Shown: positions 1 to 12,020 of the stretch, piece by piece | How the letters are laid out: each line of letters opens with the position of its first letter | Numbering within the stretch: the first letter of the stretch is position 1 | Assembly (NCBI RefSeq): GCF_014805625.2 | Contig: NW_023998415.1 | Location: 34,526,033 to 34,590,032 of the forward strand | Direction of reading: 5' to 3' | Origin: Glossina fuscipes | Taxonomy: Eukaryota; Arthropoda; Insecta; Diptera; Glossinidae | Length of the DNA stretch: 64,000 nucleotides | The notes under the pieces: model-generated | Told to the model about the DNA's origin: nothing | The model's database searches: none | Seen by the model: only the letters and a program-made list of their open reading frames with translations | Position numbers and translations under genes: made by a program

Positions 1-3000
1 TCTGAGCACTTCTTCAAGAACCTCAAAGAATTTCCCTCCCTTCTAGGTGTTCTCAACGTAGGACTAATTATGCGCTCTTTGTTTCCTTTTCGAGTGTCAT
101 GTTATTCGTTGTCTTCAAACGAGAAATTCAACGGTTGTGTGAAATCGTTTTGGCGATTAAGACCGGCATTCAATAAAGTGCAATTCGTCATAAGGCGAAT
201 CTTTGTTACTCACGATATCATCATTCATTGCATAATCGTTGCGAATATTTTTATTATTGTACTGATACTTGCTGTCGCATATTCAATTGTGCCTATAATT
301 ATGAAAATTGTGCAAGTCCTACATATCTTGTTTCGAGACATTTAATGAATTGCATTTTAATAAATCAAAAATTAATTTTTATATTATGCGCCCTTGGCCT
401 TAAAATTTTATTAGTCTTGATTAATGCAAACTTATTATGATTATGAAATTTGGTGTGAATTTCATACAAAAATATTGCTTATAAAGTTTGAACTGGACTT
501 GGATCATTTTCAAAATGAACTGCATGTCCCTATAAAGGACTTAAAGCAGTAAAAAGCTATGAGTTTTATTAGAAGCAATAATTTTAATGAAATAATTCAT
601 GGACATTTGTTAATGATTTGTTCTACAAAGGTCATCTATTTTGATCATTTAGATCATTACGAGCTGCTTCAAATAGAATCTTAAAATTTTCCTGAAAAAC
701 TGGAGGGTTGTATGGTATGTAGCAAACTCTAATAATAATATTTGTATTTTATTTCTTCTTACTGGTCTAGTGGTTGTGCATAAGGGAAGACATTTACTTT
801 TGGTCTTCTTCTTTTTTTCCATTTCTATCTGGTCTATCGTTTCAATATTATTACTCGATGACTGAGCAAATTTCATCCATGTCAATGCTCTACTATAATG
901 CTACGATTTTGGCCTGAACACGCATCACTCTATGCTGTAAGTAATTACACCGTCCGTCTGCATAGGAATGCATGATGCTGCATCCTGCGGAATGTATTGT
1001 CGTTTCGGTTATTGTTTGATTGTCATTTGTCAGCTTATTGTATGGTTCAGAGTGGTGTCAAAGAGGGCCACGCGCCATTTCAAAATTATGTTCACATAAT
1101 TTCTTTAAGTTTTCGACTTGGACCACTTGCATAATTAATACTAAATGAGTTCCAATATAATGTTGAAATTAAAACCGCTATCTAATCGTTCATTCATTTA
1201 GTCTAAATAGTGTTGTGTGAAATAACTTTTTTAAAAACTTTGACTTACATCATTTTCATAGTGAGGGGCAAAATTGTTGATCGTATTGCAAACGGTCGTT
1301 ATAATGGATTTTAACTATTAATGAACTATTAATTATGTACGAGATCTAATTATTACTCTTCAGCATCGGCATTATGGGTTACTAGATTTAGTTTACTATT
1401 AAGTTCTAAGGGAGACTTAATATTCTATATTTTTGAATGAATAATTGTACAATTTCAAAAATATATTTGTATTAAGATATTTTTCTCTATTTATGTTTAT
1501 CTCTTATGCTAAAATTTAAAAAAAAAAAAATTAAAAAACAAATTTATCTTCTAGTTAACAAAGAAAAATGAAATAACGACAGACACTCTACTCTCTATTC
1601 GATCTAGTAATTATCACTCGACAAGCATTCATGTAAACAGGATGACGAATAATAAGCGCTGTAAGTTTTACTGCAATTTTGGCTTATAAAGACGGCATGA
1701 AATAAGAATGGAAATGCTTGCACACTTTGCGGCGGGCTTAACAACAGCACCGTTTAAAGCATACTACGCATACATCTTGTATATGCATTCGTTTGCACTG
1801 ATGGGATGCCACTCTTCAATTAGAGCGACTTTTAACACTGCTTTACTGCACCGCCTTGGTGGAGGAGTTTGTAAATTTTCCTTGTCTTTGGCAAACAAGT
1901 CAGTTTCCAATGCTCGGTCTTGTCCTCGATATTGTCAGTAGCAGTCTAGAATCTAGAAGGTGGACTGTATTGTTTTAATGAGTGCATTACTTACCGTATT
2001 TCTGTACGGTTTGCAAAAAATTGCAAAAGGATTAATTTAAGAGGTATGATCGAACTCGAATTGTATTTTTTATTATTTAAGTTTAATTAATTTGCTAAAA
2101 TATGTTTTCGTTTTCTCTTTTAATGTATAATTAGATTAAACTACAGTAAGGATAGTTAGTAATTAATTTATGGTTATTATATTAAAATATATATAATCGT
2201 AATCATTCACACACATTGTTTAGTAATAATATTTTGTTTTAAAAGTATAGTTGATGGAGTGTTTGACACTCAAAATATCACTGAATATACGAGTCGTTTG
2301 TGTACTAAAAAGCCAGAAAATTGATATATATATTTTTTTTTTCCGATTACCATAAAGGTAATCGTTAAAACTTTATAACCAATTGGCCTTTTAGGCGTAT
2401 TATGTGTGTTTCGCTTGAGAAGTTAAAAGTTAGGGGAAAATGAAAAAATCAAGACCGAATAAAATGCAATAAAAACAACACGTTGCTGATTTAAGAAACA
2501 ATAATCGATTTTTTTACAATAATTTACTTGACCTGTTAATGATGATAACGGAATAGTATGAAAAATACTATAATATTAATAATTCTATGCACGTGTATAT
2601 GTATGCATGTGATGGACGGAGATGACTGTGTGTTCATGTATTTGTGAGTGGGTGTGTGTGTGTATTTGTGTATGTGTGGGTGTGGGTGTGTGTGTGTGTG
2701 TGTGTATATGTAATAAATGAACTTCAAACCCGTTGCCTATCATGCCTTCCCTAACGGCCGTAATGTGTTCCCCTTCGTTCGTTCTGCATTTTTCTTTTCA
2801 CGGTTCATTTATATAAATATTTAATTAATTAAGTATTCAAGTAATTATGCAATTATGATTATTTGTTAGGTACCCTTGAGCAGCATTCGTGTCGGTATAT
2901 ATAATGATAAAGTTTTGACAGGTCTTTAGTTTGCATATTTATTGCGTTTGCCTTCTTGCGTTCATCTATTTACCTATTTATCTGTTTTTTTTTTTTTTTT

Positions 3001-3400
3001 TTTTTTTTTGTTTTTTTTTTGTTTTTTTTTTCATATTTTATTTTTCATTTCTTCCACCGTTTTCCCCTCTCTTTTGTATGTAAGTAGGTATAAGAATAGC
3101 TGAATTTATTTTTAACAACTACACATGTAAATCAAATTCATGCACATCTCTAATACTTTAGAAAAATAGTTTTATTGTTTTGTCTCTATTTGATTTTTTT
3201 TTTTTTTTTTTTTTTTTTTATTTATTAATTTTTATTTTTTTTATTTAATATTTCGTTAAAGTATTGTTCCCAACCTGATAAGTATACAACACAGTCGCAT
3301 TTGTAGGGCGTCCATCTTTAAGCTTTAGACTCTGAGCTTAGTTATAAAGTGTTTATTATTTTCTTTTTTCTTTTTTTTTTTATTGTTATTTCTGTTGTCG
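1..3400. other. AT-rich spacer downstream of Ae2
   Basis: No coding region supported. Open frames are short and low in complexity. T runs at 2986-3030 and 3197-3219. The distal Ae2 3' UTR may extend into this stretch. Confidence 0.6.
2644..2710. repeat. (GT)n-rich tract
   Basis: Imperfect GT/GTGGGT run downstream of Ae2. Other GT or CA tracts lie at 10069-10128, 18296-18316, 18678-18706, 23933-23967, 50749-50782 and 52385-52420. Confidence 0.9.
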
Positions 3401-3431
3401 TTATTATTATTATTATCTATTTCTCTTGAAT

Positions 3432-3464
3432 TTTATTTTGCAAATACTTTGCTTATAATTTATT
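3432..3464 (-). promoter_or_regulatory. Candidate poly(A) signals of Ae2
   Basis: Two AATAAA hexamers on the minus strand (3464-3459 and 3437-3432) lie about 400-435 bases past the stop codon. The region is AT-rich and holds further hexamers (for example 3357-3352), so the true 3' end cannot be fixed from sequence. Confidence 0.25.
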
Positions 3465-3866
3465 AAATAAATTTGACAACAAAAGTCCTAAAAACTATTT
3501 GATTGGTTTCAACATATTTTTAAAAATTCTCTTTTTGAATTTAATTTTTTTTTATATCGTATAAACACATAATTAATAATGAAGTAATTGTTCTATAAAA
3601 TTATAATCGCAGATTTATGCATAACAACAATTTCCATTACGCTACAGCGATTGTTTTCTTCTTCTTTTTTTGTTTTTTGTTTTAATTCTCAAATTGTTCA
3701 CCTTATAAAATTATGTAATTTGCGCCAATTTCAAGTACATACATGCCTAACTATATCATATATCATAATAATTTGTTTTTCTCTTTTGTTTTCTTCTTTA
3801 CTGTCTTTTAAGTATCTTAGATCATTTGCAAAGAGCATTCACTAGTGCGTTTTTGTGCAATTGGTT

Positions 3867-3938
3867 TTATGCTGGAATGGTTGCTTCTTCATAAAAGTCA
3901 GGTTCATCTTCGTCCGCATTAGCTTCACTACCATCCAA
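3867..3938 (-). CDS. Ae2: Ae2 coding exon 13 (C-terminal tail, stop)
   Basis: 23 codons plus TAA; acceptor CTTTTCAG. It reads [13 protein letters not shown] then [10 protein letters not shown]. In AE1-3 the tail is LDADDAK... to DEYDEVAMPV, so length, acidity and ending agree. Human AE1 LDADD has been described as a carbonic anhydrase II binding motif; LDGSE keeps the position and part of the charge. Whether it binds is unknown. Confidence 0.93.
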   Translation of the reverse strand: MDGSEANADEDEPDFYEEATIPA

Positions 3939-6163
3939 CTGAAAAGAGTAATTTTTGAAAATATTTCAAAACACGACACAAAATATATATGCATTAAATA
4001 TATTCGATTCGGCAAGAGAGACTAACGTTCCCCTATGGAGACGTTTTTCAATTTTTCTCGATTTCGATGTTTCTCTATCAACCAAAATATAATACAGATG
4101 TATATTCTCACGGATTGGTATAATTCGAAAATATATGTAAATACAATTCAAAATTTTATATTTCAATCAAAACTCTCGCCCGATCACGGAAATTTAAAGG
4201 AAGCTAATCTCTATTTACCAGCTCCATGATCATTCCGATTTTTGCCACGATGACGTACTTTATACGCCATTCCTAACAAAGCATCAGTTTGTTACATATG
4301 GTTTTAATAAGACGGCGTAGACGGACCGGCCCGCATGTCAAGGGATTAAAGAAATTAAACCTTTGAATACAAATCTTAACGCGAAGTTTGATAGGGACCA
4401 TAAGGAGAAGCCTAACTTTTGTCGAGTACTTGAGTTGGTGGAGGGTCATAATCTAATAACTAAATAATTAAAAAATTTAATAATAAAATCGAGGCGGCTG
4501 ACCGAAAGTAGTCGACATGTTATTATCACTTGTGGATATAGTAGAGAGATTCAAAGTATCGCATTCGACTTGACGTTTCCGTAAATCGAAAATGAAGTCA
4601 ATAGAATATAAGTCAATTCACTTTTAAAGTAGGAAATAAGTGAAGTGGAACGCGGCCCACCATTAAATATCCTATACCTCAACGTGTGATACAACTGTTC
4701 ATAAAACGTGCTTTCAAAATAATGCTTCGTATGCGGACTGGTCGAAAAGTGCTTCGATCGAGTGCTTCATGAAAATATTTTAAAAGCTGCGATCTATAGG
4801 TTAAACAAATGAAAGCAAGACAGACAGAGCGACGGACAGATGAACAGGAAAGCTTAGATTGATTTAGAAATTGATACGGAATCGATCGGTATATATCGGA
4901 AGGTGGCTCTATCTCACGTCCTTCTGAAGATTGCATACATCCAGACAAACTTAATGTAGCCTCAGAGCACGTGCGGTGTAAAGCGGATATAAAAACGGAC
5001 GACAAATACTTATAGGTTACGATTACGCTATGAAATGCTCAAAGAGTAAATGTTGTTGGCGCATAATCAAACAAATAATTGATTTAATTTCGGCAATCAA
5101 GTAGATAAGTTGAAGAAAGCCGTTCGCCAAAAGTTCTCAATTTTTCATAATCGCCACGATATACAGGAGACAATCGCAAATGTGACTTCTTCTTACAGTT
5201 TCTCTAACCAAATGTTTTACAACTTTGTTAACAGGGCTTTTGAAAAAGGGGACACTAAGGTATCCCCAGAAGTACGTTCTTCTTGGGAGATGAAAAGTCA
5301 AGGGATATGAGGTCTTTAGTTAGTGATTTTGCTTACCTAACATATGTCTAAACTTGTCTATTTTAATAAGTTGAAAACGATGCCTTTTATAGGCAATCGA
5401 ATTTGTTGAAATTTAATTGAGAAGCCTCATCACATTTTCGCAGTGGAAGTTGTATCACTTCGAACTATCCCTCATTTCATTCTTTGCGCAAATTAATATG
5501 TGAAAGGATGATAGAAAATGAAAAGCTTGAAAAACTTTAGGGCACCGTTCGGTCTTAAAATAGACTGCGAATTATTTTGAATCAAAAGTGCACTTATTGC
5601 GTTGTACGTCTTTCCCAGTTCAACAAGGAACATGATTATGTTATGAAAATTTTTTTCCCCTCACAGAAGACGTGTCCGATTAACTATTTTCCAAGTTGAC
5701 TAAATTCTTATTAAGATTTCTAAGTGTTCAGAAAACGCTGGGAGTTAACGGTACTCAACAACCTGCATTAACACAATACTATCTGCCAAGTATTTTATAA
5801 GTTTGCTGCATATTACAAAATATATGATAAATATATATATAATAAAAGAGGAGAGATAGAAAAAAAATTCGTTTGATTTAAACCTACCGCTTGCATTTCT
5901 TGCGGCTTGTAGAGAGCTGCCAGCTTTTGTCGTATGGGCACCATCATTATTAGAAAGAATGGAAAAGCCAAAGAGATTTTTGATGACTTCACAGCCCATA
6001 ATATTGCCAAACAAACAACTTGTACTACGGTATACATGTGCATTTTCCAAGTAGGAACTCGCTTTACATACGGCGTGGGTGGGTAATGTTTTACGGGCAT
6101 AAAAAACAGTCTTACTCTGATTGTAAAAGAGAGAGAAAGAGATATAGCGAGAAAAAGGAAGAC

Positions 6164-6205
<42 letters not shown>

Positions 6206-9200
6206 TTAAAATGTAAAGATATATACACATACATATATATAAGAGTGTTTAAGCGCTAATACCTATCGAAAAATTGTACACCACTCATTGAGGCAATTCC
6301 CATGTAAAGAAAAACACCGAACAACACAGCCATCGGTATAAGGCGCAATAAAGGTGCCATAGTAACAGAAAGTCCAATCATTAATGAAACACAAAAACCA
6401 GAAACACGCTGCTCTTTCACGTCGATGATACGAGGCGATTCACCAGGAGCGTGGGTTCTACAGGCATAAAGGCAAATTTTCATTTCGATTAATAAGGTCA
6501 AGTTCAAAATGATCGTTTAACGTACCTGGACATAATGGTCAGGGCAGAGACGTGGGCCACGGACCTGACGGTGGCAGCGCAATGCCAAGGCATCCCGAAA
6601 AAGCCGCAGAATGCATTTAAGCAGCACAGCAAGACAATATCAAGATGCAAGCCAGAACCCTTTTTAAGTCCACGTTCCGGCTTATCGACTATCAATTCAG
6701 AAATGTGCGATTCCATAAAAATGAGTATATAGACCAAGAGAGCCGGCACGCCAGCAACAAATGGTATCCAAGTCTCAATTAATCCCAGCGTAACCAGCCA
6801 ACCCCTGCTATCGGGATCGCTGGGCGATATACCCTCGGGCACACTAAGTTTTTCAGTGTAAACTTCCGGTATAAAGTAGTCAACAGTCACAAAAATCGTG
6901 ATCGCAATCGGTACACCGAAGTCCCCTAAAGCTCGTCTTGCGTTGCGGCCCAGAAAATGCGAATTACGAAATAATTTCAGATAATAGGCTATTGTAAAGG
7001 TGCCGAGCGTAAGTATCGTAGAAAACAATGCTGTATTTGGCATATTTAATGGCTCCTCATGTGTAAAATGCATCTCGGTAACGAATGCGCCCAGTGTGGC
7101 ATTATCGTCCTGCGTTAAAGCAATGCTATCACTTTCATTCCCTAATATCAATTTCGAGTTCATGATGGTTGGAGGCGGTAAATTGTAATCGGCCAACAAG
7201 GGATGCCTCTTGTAAACGGACACCAATTTCATAATGGTTTCCACAATATAAATAAGAGTAATCAGGGCCGAAAATATCTCCTGCGTGAAACGAGTCAGCA
7301 TACGCACGTAGACACTACCTTCAAATGCCGAAACTAATATGGAAATAATCGCCAGCCATGTACCAATGTATGCACGAATTGTCAAAAAGTTAATGTTATT
7401 CTCCTTACAAAAATTATTTAAGGCTTCATCGAACAGCAACAGTGGACCGGTTGTACCGATAATTACTAATGGTTGACCGGCTAGACAATGAAATACTACA
7501 CCGACTACGGAGGCGCTTAACAACGTCTCCGAAATACCAATCAAATTGTGTGTCTTATCGGAAGCCAAGCCGCCAAATGTGATAGCTGTCGATAGGCAAG
7601 CAAAGTACATGAATACCGTAGCCGCTACAGTTTCGCTGTTAAGACCATCTAATATATCGCTCTTATACATGGGCAGGCGACGTTTGAGATCATTGCGTAA
7701 ACCACCCCAAAAGCAATTTGTCTTCTCCAAAGGATTTGCTTTCTTCTTATCACCACCGTCATCATCTTTGTCGGCTTTTTTCTCTACCGAAGCTTTGCAA
7801 ATCTCTTTGTTAATCGCTTTTTCCTTAAGCTCTTTCTTTATTTGTAATGCTTTGGTTTTGCGTGAACGTATCCAATCCTTTTTCGCTTTCAACTCTTCGA
7901 ACGGCAATAGATCGTGGCGATCCCAATTGCCGGGCGGTAAAACGATCGAATCATCTAAGAATTCATTAATGGCCGATAAAAGATCTTTGCGATCATCGGC
8001 CTTATAAGCGATAGCATGAAACGATTCGTTGGCCATTAATGTGGCTATCGAGCGGCCAACTTCATGATAATCTAAATCAAGAGTAGGTGGACCCAACAAA
8101 ATAAACATAAAACGTACTGGAATTGGCACTTCGGTCAAACTTGGCATTGGTATACCCTCAGCTAAACGTATAAATGCTATGGTCGGTTGTTCCAAAAAAT
8201 CCACAGCACCTACCTTTAAATATATATATATGAATTATATATATATATATATATATATATTAGTCTTATTAAGAGGAGGATTCGTCAATAGGCTTACCAG
8301 TACTGTTGTGGCTTCAGAACCCAATGGTATGCGTTTGAGTATTGTATCGTTTTGTAACTTCTTTAAGTCCTCTTGCGATGATGTGCATAAGTCGTCTTTC
8401 ATATCAATTTTCAATTCATTATTTTTCTTATTACCGGATATTTCAAGGGCGGGCACAATTTTGATTTTCTTCTCATCGCCAGACAAATTCTGCGCAAACA
8501 AATAAATAAATAAATAAACAAGCAAACAAACAAGTCAATAAATAACAATTTTAATAATAATAACAATAATAATAAGATATTCACATGTACGCATATATAT
8601 GATTAACACATTCAAATATAGATTTTTGCGTAAAATAGAAATTATTGCGGAGTAACTAAACCCAAAATAAACGTGCTATCATTAAGATATACATACATAT
8701 ATATATGATATTTAGGCAAGTAAATAGTAAATATTCTTGGAAAAGTTGAACTTAACTGAAGCTATGGGAAAAACGTTATGAAAATTATAATTTCAACGCA
8801 ATATGAATCGGATTTTTTTGGTGAATACAGTGCTTTTCATTTAATTGCATTTAATTGCTCAAATTAGGGAAACACAACAACAAATCAGTATTTGCATAAC
8901 TAAGGAAGCCGATGAGATGCTCTCTGCTCAGCTGAATAATGCTTTTAATGCTAACTGAAGAATGTCTCGATTTTCCCATAAAAATATGTTCATCAGTCAT
9001 CATGTTTTTGCTTGCCATCGTTATATTTATTCCCTGATATAGCGTTATCGAGGTAATAATACGCCATTTCTTTCATCTCTTGTATCGCAATGACCGACCG
9101 ATCTTTACGTAGGCTGTAAACATTTCTCAATACTTTCTAAAGAGGACCGTTAATGAACTGATGTTTTGAGATAAGTACATAAGAATGTGCACACAAGCGA

Positions 9201-10818
9201 ATTGATCTCGTAAATGAAAAGTACTTTAATTGCATTACGTGAACTCCCCGAAGAGAAAATCAATCGACAAATTTCTTTCTGCTTGATGCAGTAAACGCTT
9301 AGACAACAATTTTTTTGCACAATTATTGCAAAATTCCAATGAGTTCTGATATGAGTATCGATTCGGAAGTACCTGGACATGACCATCGATTTAACTAGAA
9401 AATGGTATGGAAACTGATGCACAATAATATATTGACTTATTCAAAAATTAATAATAATCATCTACAATAACAACAACAATAATAAAAGGCGATTGATTTG
9501 AAGGACAAAAAAATAGTCGTACAACGTTAAATGATATTAAAAAAAAAAAAAAAAAAAGACGAAAAAAGTAAATGAAAACAAAGGGGCATTACAGAGGGAA
9601 AGTAGAAAAAGGACAAGTTAAAAAGAGAATAATAGAATAGGGCTTAGAGTAACATTTACACCCATATAGGAAAGCGTTGAGTGGCGACGGCACGTTGAAG
9701 TCGAATCTAGTGTTATGGTTGTCGGTGGTGCGCTGAGAGTTTCACAAACCGAACGTCGCGTTCGACATGCAGCAGTTGGATCTGCCGCCGTTAGACCATT
9801 TAGACGGGCGCGTTGTTGCAAATGCTGGCTATCGGTATTCATCCAAAGCAACTTTTTTCGTTATAAATTTTTCCAGTTAATTATTGTTAAATATGCAACG
9901 TAAATATGCGTAGTTTTTATTTTAAATAGAAGAAGAAAAAAAAAGCCATTTAAAGTGTGTGGGTTGTGCAATTTTGCGATCGCGGTTTTGTGCATATTTT
10001 ATGATTGCGTTTTTTTTTTTTTTTTTATTTATTTATTTAATTTTATTTTATTTTTTTCTTGTTTTTCTGTGTGTGTGTGTGTGTGTGTGTGCGTGTGCGT
10101 GTGTAGTGTGTGTAGTGTGTGTAGTGTGTAATGGGCGTAAACAGTGTTTTAAACGTTATTTAATTGTTATCTGTAGCGAGAATATGAACAAATTAGTGGT
10201 ATTCTACATATGTATATGTATATATGTATATATGTATGTATGTATATATATTTATGTATTTAGATATGTAGGTATGAGTGTGTGCATTGAGTTTGATCAT
10301 ATTAATGAGTTATATATAGATCGCACAAATAATCAATTAGTTCTTATATGGGGGAGCGGGAGATGTCTGTCCATCTATATCGTTACGGGAAGGAATAGAG
10401 AAAGGGAATGCATTTGACTAAAAGGAAAAGTTAAATTTTGAACGCACAGTTTGCAGATTGTTTGCAAATTCCAAATTTCTAAAGGATAACCATTTTACAT
10501 CTCCTCTGACAATTCATAATAAAAAAATAAATAATCGCTTATATGCCCTGCACAAATGTATCATATATGTAGCTTATAAGAATTTAGAGAAGAAAGAAGC
10601 AAAGTCACTTTAAAGCCAATTAACTGTAAAAAGAAAATAAATTGTCAACTAATAAATGAATGAAGCGGAGAGTCAAACACGACATACGATGAAAATCATG
10701 TGTAAAGTAAAAGGAAACCACAATGAATGAGCGACAATGACGACCACAATTAAAGCGAACACTTTAATTTCTCCTATCACTATATGTCTATATGTGTATG
10801 ATGCGTGTATGCATGTAT

Positions 10819-10864
<46 letters not shown>

Positions 10865-11985
10865 CTTTAAGTGCACACGTAAATAAACAAGAGCTTTGCA
10901 GAACTTTGCAACTTGCAAATATTTGGATGCATGTTAATATATATACATATAGATATTTGATTATGTGTATGTGTGTATGTGTGTGTCTATGCGTACGTGT
11001 GTGTGCGTGTGTGTGTTTATGTGTTTATGTGTTTATGTGTATGTATGCATATATGAGTACGGAACATTACTAATTGATGACTGACTATAATTAAGAGGGG
11101 CTCACCTGTAAACTGGTATAGCTATTGTATTTTCGTTTGGTAAAAGGTAAAACACTTTGATGTTCATTGACATGACGATGACGCAAAAGCAAAGAGCGCA
11201 TAACGGCCGGTTTATCATTGACGTGGATTAAATCTTCAACAACCATCTTGAAAAGAAAAACGTTTTTGTTTTGTTTGTTTTTTTTTTTTTTTTGTTTTTT
11301 TTGTTTTTTAAATTAATAAAATAGCAAAAGAAGATATCGTTAAGAAATATATATAAGTTTAGATATTAACTTGTTCGACAACGCGGTAAGCGACAGCTGG
11401 CAAGTCTTTCTCATTTAGATCCAATAGTACAACGCCGGTCTCCAAGCAACGCCTTAAATTCAACAGCGAATGGAAAGACAATGAAGCCACATGTGGCTTA
11501 CCCCAACGATCAGAGCCTTCTTGCACGTCCTCCTCATACTTAATCCATCGTGCGGTCTCTTTCCATTCACGTTCCTCGCCCGTACCTATAAGTTCATCAA
11601 GTTGCACGAATATCTTGATGGGAGAATGCAAAATAAATTTTATGCTGGCCGAACCGAAGTCCAATGCAAATATTAAAATACCTCATGAGGACTATGATCA
11701 AAAGCTTTTTTTGCATGCTGCAAGCCAGCTACGCTGACTTGTGGCAATTCTCTTAATTTAATTGATGAATGGTGGATTTTATGACGTCTCAACGCTCTTG
11801 GATCATCCGAACGATGTGATCTTAATTCATTAAGATCGGCTTCCTGTGAACACATATATATATATAAATATCATTAGAATGGCAAACTTTTAATTCTTCT
11901 TATTCTTCTTCTACATAAAGTTTATTTTATGATATGTGTATATATACATATACATATACATTTACATATATATATGCATATATGT

Positions 11986-12020
<35 letters not shown>

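Noticed and set aside
2536..2727. His/Thr-rich minus-strand frame
   Set aside because: Translation of a GT microsatellite.
5110..5310. 66-codon plus-strand frame inside the last Ae2 intron
   Set aside because: No known motif; likely a chance frame or remnant of an unidentified element.
8211..8213. Alternative acceptor TAG at the start of exon 10 (four bases downstream)
   Set aside because: It would break the frame; the AAAG acceptor restores TTVLVGAVDFL, which matches vertebrate AE.
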